A stretch of 64,000 nt of DNA from positions 1 through 64,000 of the IMG/VR virus record IMGVR_UViG_3300009593_000016; one strand, given 5' to 3'. Under the pieces are notes generated by a model. The model was not told the origin of the DNA. It ran no database searches and saw only the letters and a program-made list of their open reading frames with translations. This DNA is from a virus. Made by a program: the position numbers and the translations under genes. How positions within the stretch are numbered: the stretch's first letter is position 1; each line of letters starts with the position of its first letter. Shown in pieces: positions 25,918 to 39,200 of this stretch.

Positions 25918-27286
25918 TCATATCAAAGTTTTCTGAGGTATTGTCAAATCTTACGTTATTTCTTGTAAAATCAGGGTTGTTATTATCCCTTGATACATCA
26001 ACTGGAGTCATATCAAATGTACCAACGTTACTATCCCATTTTTGGATAGAAGCATAATCAATTCCAGAACCAGAACCTGTAACAGTAAGAATTGCCAAAT
26101 TAGATGCAAGTGGTGAGTTGTCTGCAGGAGTTGCAGCACCAACTGGACCCGTCAATATGCATCTATAACGATAACCTGTCATATAGGCTACCGCTAAAAT
26201 AGTTAGTGTACTATTAGTATCACCACTAAGGTTTGACCACGCAAATCCACCATCAGTTGATACTTGCCATTGATATGCAATAGTACCATCTTCGGGTTGA
26301 ATTTCTGCGACTACATTAAAGTTTTGTGTATTACCAGCAGCAACTGTTGCATTAACAGGCTGGTAAGTAATAACAAGAGTTGGAGTTTGAGTACCTCCTC
26401 CTCCATCGTCGCCACCACCTTGTTCAGGAGGGGCTGCATAGCCATCATTATCAGGTTTATCTAATGCTTGCTTCGAAGTAAACCCAACCATAAATGGAAA
26501 AATAGGATTACCACTTCCGTCCTCAGTGACGAAATATGCAAACGTACCACTTGGAAACTCAGGTGTCTTACACCATCTACCATTATGTGTATCTAATGCA
26601 CCAGCATTAGCACCTGTGTACTCCCAATCTTCTACAAAACAACCTGCAGGGTATGTTAGATCATACGCAGGTCTGCTAGGAGCTTCCGCTACTCTTATAC
26701 TGTATCCACTTACCATCCTCTGTACAGCAGATGTATTGATATTAGGGTCTTGATAACCCCAAGGACCGTAAACTGGATATCCATCAAAACAAAAACCTAT
26801 AATTTTTGAATGTCCATCAGGATGACGCATATTATCGCCATTGTATTGTGATGTACCATAATAATCATTGTAACCAGATATGATCTGATTATTTTTAAAG
26901 CATTCTATAAATCTACTATCATCATAAAAATACTGGTTATTGGTATTAGGTGTACCACCACAGGAGTCTTCTCCTAAGTTTATAGGAGCATTATTACCTG
27001 CTGCCACATAGTGAAATCCAGCAGGAGGAGAACCAGCATCACCCCCAGAAGGGTTGAAAATGACTACACCATTAGAAGCAACACCAATGGCACCTATTTG
27101 TACCGTAGTTGCTCCTGAAGTATTCTCACCACCACGATATACAAAATCGTGGTTAAACGTATATGCTGCAATAGTATTTGCGTTATTTCCATTAGGAAAT
27201 GTACCAGCAGATACTGGGGTGGGCATACCATCCCCTGTAACTGTCAGCACTTTTGTCCCTGGATTGTAAGAACCTGTGGCTGCCAT
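25913..27286 (-). CDS. YHYH-domain protein with C-terminal Ig-like domain (457 aa)
   Basis: Residues about 60-268 show the YHYH family signature: HPDGHSKIIGFCFDGYPVYG, PAYDLTYPAGCFVEDWEY, LDTHNGRWCKTPEFPSGTFA and FPFMVG. An acidic/Gly linker (PPEQGGGDDGGGG) leads to a bacterial Ig-like domain at 300-405 with YQWQVSTDGG and YRCILTG. The giant upstream protein contains both the same YHYH domain and, at its very C-terminus, the same Ig type. The two genes therefore share modules through duplication or recombination. The YHYH family has no firm function. In this location a surface tail or baseplate protein is likely. The start follows the giant gene's stop by 8 nt without a clear ribosome-binding site. 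Confidence 0.8.
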   Translation of the reverse strand: MAATGSYNPGTKVLTVTGDGMPTPVSAGTFPNGNNANTIAAYTFNHDFVYRGGENTSGATTVQIGAIGVASNGVVIFNPSGGDAGSPPAGFHYVAAGNNAPINLGEDSCGGTPNTNNQYFYDDSRFIECFKNNQIISGYNDYYGTSQYNGDNMRHPDGHSKIIGFCFDGYPVYGPWGYQDPNINTSAVQRMVSGYSIRVAEAPSRPAYDLTYPAGCFVEDWEYTGANAGALDTHNGRWCKTPEFPSGTFAYFVTEDGSGNPIFPFMVGFTSKQALDKPDNDGYAAPPEQGGGDDGGGGTQTPTLVITYQPVNATVAAGNTQNFNVVAEIQPEDGTIAYQWQVSTDGGFAWSNLSGDTNSTLTILAVAYMTGYRYRCILTGPVGAATPADNSPLASNLAILTVTGSGSGIDYASIQKWDSNVGTFDMTPVDVSRDNNNPDFTRNNVRFDNTSENFDMT

Positions 27287-27294
27287 ATGTTTAT

Positions 27295-30200
27295 TTAGTT
27301 GTCATCAAAGATTTGATCAGGTGTGAAGTTATCAACGGTTGATGCACCGACGTTAACTGTGAGGACTGCGGCAGTAGATAGAACTGGAACTGCGCCAGGT
27401 GATGTAATACCAACACGATATTCATCTCCACCATCACCCTGTTGAGTAGATGTAATACTGATTGAATCAGTTGTTGCTCCATCAACGTTGAGCCAGCTAT
27501 CGGTACCGTATTCCTTCTTCTGCCACTGGTAGGAGAGGGTAGAACCGTTAGAGGAAGTAGCAATTATTACGAATGCAGCACTCTGACCTTGGTTAACTGT
27601 TACACTAACAGGTGGGGTACTAATGGTAATAAATTGCTCGTCAGGAGTTGAACCGCCCTCAGGATCTTGCCAGCCTGGATCGTAGATGTCTATACCACCG
27701 TTTAGAGCAGCACCTGTAGGTCCGAGGAAACTATCTTCAACAGTTGTTTCTACTTGAACAATTGGTTGTACATAACCTTGACCTGCGTTCTTAACATCAA
27801 TACGTGCGAGACCAACTAATGCTTTAATCTTAGCTCCGAATCCAGAGGAAGAAATAACATCAACGTTTGGACGTGTACTATAACCATCACCAGATCCAGT
27901 AAGAACTGCCTTGGTAACACGACCCTTCTCTATAGTTGCGAGAGCGTCTGCGTTACGTCCCTTAACTGCACCAGAGTATTCGAAGGTAATTAGTGAGTTA
28001 GAAGACTCAATTAGAGCAACAGTTCTGTTCTCTTCCTCACCCTCAATTATTAGATCGTCACCAGCTTCAATTGGAGGTACGACTGTAGCAGCGATAACGT
28101 CAACGTCAGAACCAATGTAGGAGAATGCAACGAATGTTGAACCTGCACGAGGTACTTCAGAGAAGATTATACGTGAACCAACGATCTCAAAACCGATACC
28201 TGGTTCCTGTATAACACCGTTCAACTGACAAATAATGTTGTTCTCAGGTCTAATCGTGTTGGACTGTACACCTTCAGTCAATGTTAGTGAGTAGAATACT
28301 CCACCTAACTTCAAGTTGAAGGAGTTACGTAATGAATCAAAGTCGAATCCAATATCATCTAACTGTCTTAACTTACCAACGTATACACCGTGGAAACTAG
28401 ATCCAGCAGCAGGTGCTTCAGTGAACTGAACGTTATCAGAGAATGCAGTGAAGGAGTAATCAGCGCCAGGTGGCTGCAAGATTCCGTTCACGAAGATCAT
28501 CATATGACCTGCGGGATCTGGGAAGTATGGGGTACCGTTATTCTCAGTTAACTTGAAGTTCATCTGAGTTCCATCAAATCCTCTGAAGTATCTTCTTACA
28601 CGACCACGTAAAGTTCTAGCAGCAGAACAAGCACCTTGGAATCCATTGTCACCAATGATTTGTGCGTTCTTCTGGAAGCTTCCCTCACTATCACCTAGGT
28701 GTAAGGTTGCCTTAGTACCTAACTGAGTAATCTTCTCGATTCTACCGTACGCTGTGGTAGAAGTAACCTGAGCAGCAGCAATAAGAGTCCAAACACTTGG
28801 GAAGTTAGAACCTTCAGGTAACTTACCTAAAGTGTACTGTGAGTTACTTGCGATATCAGAAACAGTAACACCCTCAGGAGCGTTGGTACTATTACATACG
28901 AAGAGGTAATTATTGTCCTCATTCTTCTCAGTTATAGTAACTGTCCAGTTAGGAGATAGAACAGCACCACCAGAGAAGACCTGACATACATCACCAACCT
29001 CAATACTATCTGTTACACCAGTATCAGTAATGAATGCAGAGTAAGTTAACCTTGTAATATCTCTTGCGTGTACATACTCACCGAAGTTTGGTAGAGAAGC
29101 GAACGCTTCAATCTCAATAATCTGATCAGTAACTGAACCGTAGATAACATCGTTAGGAGCAAACTCACCAGTAATTGTATCGATATCGAATGTAACACGA
29201 CCTCTTTGGTTATCAAGTAGTGCACCATTGTTATTTCTAACGATCAATGCATTTGCCTTAGAACCAGAATCAGCAGAGTATATCTTATCATTAGCGAAGA
29301 ACTCACCCTGACGGAAGTTAACTAGGATTCTACTATGTGTAGAAACTACAGTTGCGGTACCACCAGATGTTACACCTTCTAGTACGTCTGCTGCATTGAA
29401 TGAACCTACAGGGTTAACAACCTTGATGTAAGTAGCATTATCTGTAGCAAGAACAGATGCAGTATTACCTGTTGCACCTTGTACAACAACTGCTTCACCA
29501 TTAACCAACTTAGGAGATGCTGAGAAGGTGTTACACTCAATGTAAGTAACAACGTAGTAAATGTCTGCGTGATTATCTGCAATTCTTACAATCTCACCAG
29601 TTGCACCAGTGGTTGTACCGTAACATACGTCAGCGAGGTTAATACCACCGTTAATAGGAGTAGGAACATCACGTGAACCGTAAGTTGTTGGTATTCTATC
29701 AATTCCATCAACCCTTGTTAACGCAAGACTATGAGTCTCACCAGTTTGACCAGGATTAATATAAACTGCTTCACCATCAATATACTCGCATAAGAATACT
29801 CTATCTGCAGTAGTATGTGGGTGTACATAATAGTTTTCTCTATCAAGTTCTGCTATCATTGCACCCAATGCAATATACTTGACTTGATCGTAAGCTTCAA
29901 ACCTATGTCCAACAATATCAATACCACCGTTAGATACACTGTTACCAGGATCAAAAGTATGTGATACGTAAGTTGTTGGGTAAGTTGATCTGTTTAAAGC
30001 AACATCTATTAAGTGACACAACGAGTTGAGTTTATCTACAGCAGTCTTTGAAACACGAAGTTCTTTGTCAGTATATGCAGGGGTATTCTCAAAAGCACCA
30101 GGATCTATAGCATCTTGCTCTAGAACATTGATCATATATCTCTTGACAGCTTCAAAGTGGAAGATAACACGAGTTCTGAATAGTTCAGGGAATGCAATGA

Positions 30201-33200
30201 AGGTACCTTCAGAGTCAAACCAGCTACTTACTAATCCAAGTGTCTTAGCATTACCAGCAGTAATAAAGTCGTAAATGAATGCCTTAAGAATATCATCGGA
30301 GAATGTATTGACTCCAGCGTACCCAGGATAGGTACCTAAAGTCTCTGACATAGACTCATCTCTGATATAAACATTGTTATACATCAACAGACGTGCTGCC
30401 TGTTTACCCATTTCAGTACCACCACCAAGTGTATCAAGGATGATATTGAATAATGTGTGTGATGCAGAGGTAACGTTATAGCAGGTACCACCAATATAAT
30501 TTGTGTTGGTAGTAGTAGGAGCAGTTCTAGTTACAGTACTAAGATGACTTGAGTTACCTTGTGCTGCCTGATCCACAGTGTTGATAACTATATCCCACAG
30601 GGTATTAACTGCAGATTGCTCTGTCTGGCAGAATGAAGTACCATCATAGGTTATTGATATGTCTCTACGTACAGCACGATCACCAGTAGTAGGCCACTCA
30701 CCTGGGATGGTCTTCGTAATACCAGCCATATAAGAGTTAGGATTAGAAGCACCAGAACCAAATAGATTGATAGGAATACCCATCAATGTTGTAATACCAG
30801 AAGCTTCATTACTACATCTAGTACCACCAGCATTAGCATAAGTTGTAATAGAGTTGTTATTAGAACTAATGAATGTGTGTGAATAATTACCACCAGTAAT
30901 TACAGATGCCTTAGTTACACAATGTGCTTCAGCAGATATGAATGTATGTGCGTCTGTGTTTGTGGAAGGAGCAGATGCAAGAACCTGTACACTAATATTA
31001 TCCTGATCAACAACAGTGATAGGCATAAATGAGTTGCTAGCTGGGTCAGTAGAACGAGGATATGACTTGTTAACCTGTCCTCCTCCACCAAATCCACAAC
31101 TGAATACTAGTGAATTGTCAGCAATCTTAATATAATCACCAGCAACCATTCCGTGACCATTAATGGTCAATGTCATTACACCTGTTGTTGGGTTATATGC
31201 AGCATCTCTAGGTGTCTTAGTTACATTTGCTTCAAACTCGTGTGAGTAAGCACCACCAGAACGTACTGGGAATTTCTCAGCTCTTATAAACTTATGAGTA
31301 TAAGATCCACCAGCAATGATTGCATTAGCTGTTGCACTCTGCCAAGTATGTGGAGATACGTTAGAAGATGTACCAACGTTAATTTGTATAGTACCATCAG
31401 GTCTTGTAATACCACCAGAGGTAGCAGATACAAATGTATGAGGTGTCTTATCTAAGTTTGCACGACCAACAAATACATCAAACTGATGAGTAGACACATT
31501 AGAAAGTGGTAACCACTCATTATGTGAAGGATCTGTTGCTCTTGGATATGCGTGATCTGTAGCATAATCATCTTTACCACATCTGAATGTGATAGATCCG
31601 TCTGCCATCTTGATCTTATCATTTGCCTTCTCAATACCATCTGTTGTAGCAGATACGAATGTATGAGTTGTGGTATTAGAGATTGGACCTTGACCGAAGA
31701 AGTAACCTACATTGACATCAAATTCATCAGTACCATTCTGATTCATTACAGTCAACCACTTATTACTTGCAGGGTCGGTTGTACGTGGATAAGAATGATT
31801 ACCACCTGCCTGTGTGCAAGTAAAGGTTAATCCATTATCAGCAATCTTAATCTTGTCACCATTAACGAATCCGTGGTTATTGGTTGTCTTAATAGTAAGA
31901 ATACCAGTAGTAGGATTGTAAGAGGTACCTGTAGTTGCAGTCTTCGTAGTAGTAGCACTGAATCCGTGACTTGGGATGGTGAGAGTCATCACACCAGTCT
32001 CAGGTCTGTAGATAGCGTTAGTTAATGTGTGTGAACTAGTTCCAACATTAGTAATTCTTTGTCCTTTCTCGAAGGATGGGTCTCTCTTCTGCTTAACACA
32101 GTTAGTAGCAGCACCAACATAAGTGTGATTGTAAATACCACCACCCTTAATAGCTCCTCTACTAATACTATGAGCAACACCAGATTTGAATGTGTGTACT
32201 GTCTGGTTGGTAGAAGGAATAACATCTAGGACGTTAATATCAAATCCACTGGATGTTACGTTCTGAACCTTAATCCAGTTACCACTAACAGGGTCGTGTG
32301 CTCTAGGATATGTGTGATCAGTCTGATGACCATCCTGTGCACAAGTAAATGTAAGTGCATCGTTATCAATTCTAATATGATCTCCATTCTTAACCCAGTG
32401 GTTACCAACAGTCAGTGTCATAAATCCTGTTGTTGGATTGTACACTGCATTTGTTGGACTCATCTTCTCATATCCAGGTTGGAATGTATGAGTATAACCA
32501 GCACCACCAGCTACAACTGCACCAGATAAAGCACTCTGGAATACGTGAGTTGTTATGTTTGAAGAAGGTGCTTCCTTCAGTACATTAATAACAATCTGAT
32601 TATTAGTAGGAACATCAACAATAGGAATTGATGTATCGTACATTGAGTCACGCTTTTGCTTAATAGCGTTAGTTGCACCAGATATAAAGATGTGTGGAGT
32701 TGTATTAGACTGAGGTACAATCTTATTAACTACAACCTTAAAGGTGTCAGATGTTACATCAAATACCTGTATCCACTTACCTGCAAATGGGTCAGAAGGA
32801 CGTGGATAAGTATGGTTTGTTTGATGATTATCTTGAGCACAAGTAAATGTTAATGCATTGTTATCAAACTTAACCCAGTCTCCATTACCCATTGCGTGAG
32901 CAGCAGATGTCTTAATCTGTAGTACACCTGTCTGTGGGTTATGGTAAGTACCACCAGTGATTACTGCACCAGCATCAGCACTTGACCAAGTGTGAGTATA
33001 GTTACCACCAGTAATTACTGCACCAGCAGTTGCTGAAATAAAGTTGTGAGTTGTAAGGTCAGTAATAGGACCTTGACCACCGTTAACATTAATAGTAATT
33101 GTAGTATCAGTTGCTGCAATAATTGGTAGAGCAGTTCTGTATGCGTAGTCTTCACCATCTCCAGTAGCAGCACCAGAAGCACGTGGATAAGTCTTCTGAG

Positions 33201-36200
33201 TCTGATAGTTATTCAACTGATAGTCACAAGTGAATGTCAATGAATCATCAGCAAGTCTAATACTATCTCTGTTAGCAGTTAAGGTATGAGCACCAATAGT
33301 AAGTACTAAATTACCACCTTGAGGATCGTAAACTGCATTAGAAACGTTGTAACTTACAATAGGTGAAGTACCAACGAATACTGTTACTGTATTACCAGCC
33401 TTAGCAATAATTTCATACTCGTGACCGTAAGTTGGATCAGTAGAACGTGGATAAGACTTAATAGTACTATTACCATCCATCTCACAAGTAAACTTGATAG
33501 CCTCTTCATTAATTCTGATCCTATCTCCAATTGCTAATGAGTTAGATCCAAGGTCAAGTACCAAGTTACCAGTTGTGGCATCATAAGAACCATCAGTAGG
33601 AGTGAAGGAAGTACCAACAATTGCAGTATGTGTATCCTCTAAGTTTCTAGGATATGCGTGATCTGAACTCTGTCCATCCTCATCGCAACGGAATGTTAAT
33701 GCATTAGGAAGTAACTTAATACTATCAACTTCCTTCATAATACCGTTAGTGAGACCACTTACGAATGTATGGGCAGTAGTGTTAGTAGAAGGTATAGCAG
33801 GTAGAACTTGAACTTCAAAACTATTTGATAATACATTATGAACCTGCATCCACTCACCGTGTACCCTATCTGTAGGTCTTGGGTAAGCGTGGTTGGTTTG
33901 ATGACTGTCCTTAGCACAAGTAAATGTTACTGCATAATCATCCATTTTAATTCTGTCACCTGCAACCAAACCGTGTGTAACTGCAGTTTGAATCTTCATT
34001 ACACCTGTAGTTGGGTCGTAAGTAGTGCCAGAAGATGCTGTAATTCTTGTACCACCAACTAAACCGTGTACACCACCAAGAGTAAGAGTCATATCACCCG
34101 TTGTAGGATCATATGCTGCATTAGTTACATCGTGTGAAACTGTAGGAGTTGACCCAACGTTCACAGTGATCGTACTATCAGTCTTAGCAATGATAGGTAC
34201 TCTTGTGTTATGAACAGGATCAGTAGGACGTGGATATGAGTGTACACTATAGTGATCATCCATTGAGCAAGTAAATGCTAAGGAATGATCTCCAATCCAT
34301 ACACTATCACCAACTTCCCAATCGTGAGCACCAATGGTCATTTCTAAGTAACCATTAGAGGGATTAAACGTAGCCGCTGACGGATCGAAAATTCTAGTAG
34401 GTGTTTTACCAACGAAGATATCGAATCCATTTGTACTTACATTCTGAATCTGAATCCATCTGTCTGCGATAGGATCATCAGCACGAGGATAAGGATGGTT
34501 AGTAGCGTGACCGTCCATATCACAAGTAAATGTGATACATTCTTGGTTTAACTTAACCCAGTCACCTGTACCCATTCCGTGATTGGTAATGTTAAGACTT
34601 AATATACCTGTCTCACCATCATAAGAAGCACCAGTTGGTGTATGAGTTAATAAAGCAGCACGAGGATAAGCGTGATCCGTTTGGTAGTTATCCATACCAC
34701 AACGGAATACTAATGAATCAGGAGCAACTCTAATGTTGTCACCTTCATTTAACCAATGGTTACCAAGGGTTAACTGCATTACACCTGTGAGGGGAGTAAA
34801 GACTCCAGTGCTCGGAGTGTAATTTACTGTAGGAGTTGAACCAACGTTAACAGTTACAGTACCTGTCTGTCTCTTAAGTCCATTAGCTGCGAATGCCTGA
34901 TATGTATGTGTTCCTGTGTAAGAAGATATACCAACATCAACAGTGAATGTATTTGTATCAGCAGCTGCAACTTCTAACCATTCTCCAGAAGCAGGGTCAG
35001 TAGGACGAGGATATGTATGGTCACTACCGTAACTATCCTTAGCACATCTGAATGTTATAGCATTATCTTCGAATCTTACATAATCACCAGCAACAGTAAT
35101 ACCATTAGTGGTAGCACCATAGAATCTATGACTTGTAGTATTAGAAGATGTACCAACATTAACTTCAAACTTATCTTGAGAAGCGTTAGTAACAACTAAC
35201 CAGTTACCACTAGCAGGGTCTGATGCTCTTGGATATTGGTGATCGGTAGAGTACTGGTCTTGTGAACATCTGAATGTGATACCAGCATCTTGAATCTTAA
35301 TACTTTGACCGTTCTGAAGACCGTGATTCTTAATGAAGATCTCCATTACACCACTAGTAGTGGTGAATCTTGCACCCTCAGGTGTCATATGAGACTTAGT
35401 TTTAAAGTCGTGTCCATTTAAGGTACAAACTAAGTGACCATTTGAAGGATTATATGTTGCATCAGTTATACTATGCTGTGACTCAGATACATCTTTAATT
35501 ACTAATGCTTCACCTGCAGATGGATCAGTAGCTCTAGGATAAGTATGCTCACTATTGTGATCATCCATATCACAGGTATAGATCAATGAATCATTTGCAA
35601 TCTTGAGGGTGGTACCTTCCTTAAGATGGTGAGTACCAACAGTTAATGTTAAATCACCTGTAGCAGCATCATAAGTAGAATTTTGTACATTATAATGATT
35701 CTCTGGAGTAGTACCAACGTTGACAGTAACAGATCCGTTCTGTAGTTCTACACCGTGATCAACAGCACTAACAAATATATGGTCATAATTACCACCAGTA
35801 ATAACAGCACCTGGAGTTGCAGATACAAATGTATGCTGTGTCTCATTGGTAGATGGTATACGTCCTTCAGCAAGAACCTTAATACTAATAGTAGATAGTG
35901 TGGTACCGATTATTTCAAGAGGATAATCATATGCGATATCCTTCTTCCAAGTGATACCATTGGTAGATGATGAAACATATGTATGATCGTAGTTACCACC
36001 AGCCTTAATAGCACCAGAGGTAGCAGAAACAAATATATGTGGTGTGATATTAGAAGCAATACCAACGTTAAGAGTTATTGTATTATCTTTTCTTATAATT
36101 CCGTTAGCTGTTCCAGAAACGAATGTATGAGCAGTTACGTTTGTGGAAGGAATGTTGTCTAGAACCTGAACTTGGAATGTTGTGTTAGTTACATTAGATA

Positions 36201-39200
36201 CCTGTACCCACTCACCGTTAATTGGGTCAGAAAGACGAGGATAAGAATGATTACCACCACCTTGAGTACAAGTAAAGGTTACTGAATCAGTTCTGAACTT
36301 GACGTAATCACCATCAACCATACCGTGATAACCACTGGTTGTAATGGACATAATACCTGTATTAGGATCATATGTTGTACCAGATACAGCAGTTAATGGG
36401 GTACCTTCATAAACAACATCAACTGATTGATCGAATGATCTATCTTGCTTAGAACTTAATGAACCAGCAACAGCAGATACAAATGCGTGAGTATAGTCAC
36501 CACCAGTCTGTACAGCGTTAGCAGTAGCAGAAACGAATGTATGGGCAGTAGTATTAGTAGAAGGAATCGAGTTAAGAACCTGTACACTGATTGTCGTTGC
36601 AGTTACAGCAGTGATTGGACAAGCAGTATCATAGAATGGGTCAGTAGCACGAGGATATGTATGGTTAGTCTGATGATCGTCCTCTGCACAAGTGAATGTT
36701 AATCCGTTTGCAGCAAACTTAATGCTATCACCAATAATATGGTTATGAGCACCAATGGTCATCTCCATAATACCTGTAGTAGGATTATAGTTAATACCAG
36801 TTGGTTGATAGTTTACTATAGGTGAAGTACCTACATTTACATCAAATGTTGTAGAACCTACGTTAGAAATCTCAAGATACTTACCACTAACAGGGTCAGT
36901 AGATCTTGGATATGTCTTATTAGCTGTACCACCATCCATCGTACAAGTCATTGTGATGGCACCATCAGCAAACTTGACGTAATCTCCTGCTAATAAGCTG
37001 TGAGCAGCAGTAGTTGTAACAGATAAGACACCAGTTGTTGCTGTATAGGAAGCAGTCTGAATATCGTGTGTATTAATCTGATTTCTAGGATATGGGTGTA
37101 GAGTCTGATGACTATCCTGATTACAAGTAAATGTTAATCCACCTTCCTCAATCTTAACGTTATCACCCTCTGTCAAATGGTGTGGTCCAATTGTAAGCTT
37201 CAATTCACCTGTTGTAGGCTCATAAGCAGCATCAGTTGGAGTAAATGGTACTATAGGTGAAGTACCAACATTAACTTTAAACTGATCTGTACCCACCCAA
37301 GTAATTGGTAACCAAGCACCAGATGCAGGGTCAGATGATCTTGGATATGCGTGATCAGTTGCGTGACCATCCATAGCACAAGAGAAGGTCATTGAGTTAT
37401 CAGCGAACTTAACGTGATCGCCTTTAACGAATGTGTGACCAGGTACCCATACGGTCATTAGACCAGTAGCAGCATCATAGTCACCACCAGTAGCAGTATG
37501 TTGTGTTGTAGTAGTTCTAGGATAGGAGTGATTAGTTTGGTTATCGTCCTCTTCACAAGTAAATGTGACAGCGTTGGGTAGTAAACGAATCTTCGCTCCA
37601 GAATTTAAACTATGAGATCCTATAGTAAGAATCATAGTACCCGTAGTTGGGTTGTATGATGCATTACTTACTGCATAGTTAGAGATAGGAGTTGATCCTA
37701 CGTCAATAGTAAATGAATTATGAGTTACACCAGTAGCAGTTAACCAAGTACCAGATGCATCATCAGTTGATCTTGGATAAGAATGTAAGGTATAGTTACT
37801 ATCCATACCACAACTGAATACAAGAGAATTATCAATAAGTCTTACTTTGTCACCATTAGCGAATCCGTGATCAGGAACAGTAACAGTCAAACGACCATTA
37901 ACAGGATTATAATCAGCGTGAGTAGCTGTATGGGACGTAGCACCAATACTTACAATATCTAATGCTTGTTGTGAAGCAGGGTCAGTTGCTCTTGGATAAG
38001 AGTGAATAGTACGATAGTTATCTTGTGAACATCTGTATAGTAATGAATGATCTGAGATGTTTAGAGTTGTACCTGCTTTCAACTTATGGGATCCAACATC
38101 TAATGTTAGAAGACCTGTAGCAGGATCATAGGTAGAATTAGAAACACTGAATGGTACTGTTTCAGTAGGTCCAACGTTAACCTTGAAGTTATTAGCATCA
38201 ATTACCTGTGTAACTGGTAGTATTGCTGTAGATGCAGGGTCACTAGCACGAGGATATGCGTGAGTAGTTTGATGTTGGTCTTGACTACAAGTAAAGATTA
38301 ATGAATTGGTAGCAATTCTAATAGTATCATTAGTAGACAAGTTATGCTGAGGTACATTGATTATCAAATCACCTGTAGCAGGATCATAGGTAGCACCACT
38401 AGGAGTATACTGTACACTAGCAGTTTGTTGATCGATAGTAATTGTCTGATCGTAATCAGCATCACCTTCTGTATAACCGTTCTTAGTAATAAGTAACTGT
38501 CTAACTACCTCAATAGCAATGTCTCTTGCTTGCTCAAAGATGTACTTAACCTCTGCAGATTGACCAGATACGTGCTGTACAGCATTAGCATCGGTAACAT
38601 AAAGTTCAGTTGCATATAAAGTCTTATTATTACCACCGTGCTTAAGGTTGAATGCCATTGCTTCAAGCATATCAACAACGTCATCAACACAAGACTGATA
38701 ACCATATCCAGCAAATGCTAGTGAAGGATACTGTGAAACACCACGTCCAACAGCAGTGGTAGCAATGAATCTTAGGTTATTAAGGATTTCATTACCAGCA
38801 TCATAGAACTTGTTACCAGAAGCATTATCATAGTAATCAGGTCTGAATGTTTGCTGTCCTTGACCAGTTTGTCCCTCATCTTCGTAGGGTAGGAAACCAA
38901 ATTTGTTCTTGACGGCGAGTTGTGACATATCTCTTGCTACCTTGAAGGCATAGAGAGTCTCAGCAGATTGGTCAGTAACGTGCTTCAAACCAGCAGTAGT
39001 ATTAAGGTACAATGCAGAAGCATCCCACATTGAACTGTTACCACCGAAACGAAGGTCGTGAGCAATAGATTCTAGCAAATCTACTATGTCATCTTCACAA
39101 TTATGCTTACCACCTTTAACTCTAAAGTTATAATGCTGGAATGCACTAAGTTTTGTGGTTAGATCAACTGCTTCACCAGCAATTGCACGAGCATTTGTAA

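Noticed and set aside
27291-27298. CTAAATAA as late promoter of the YHYH gene
   Set aside because: It would leave no leader before the ATG at 27286 and is simply the stop codon context of the giant gene.
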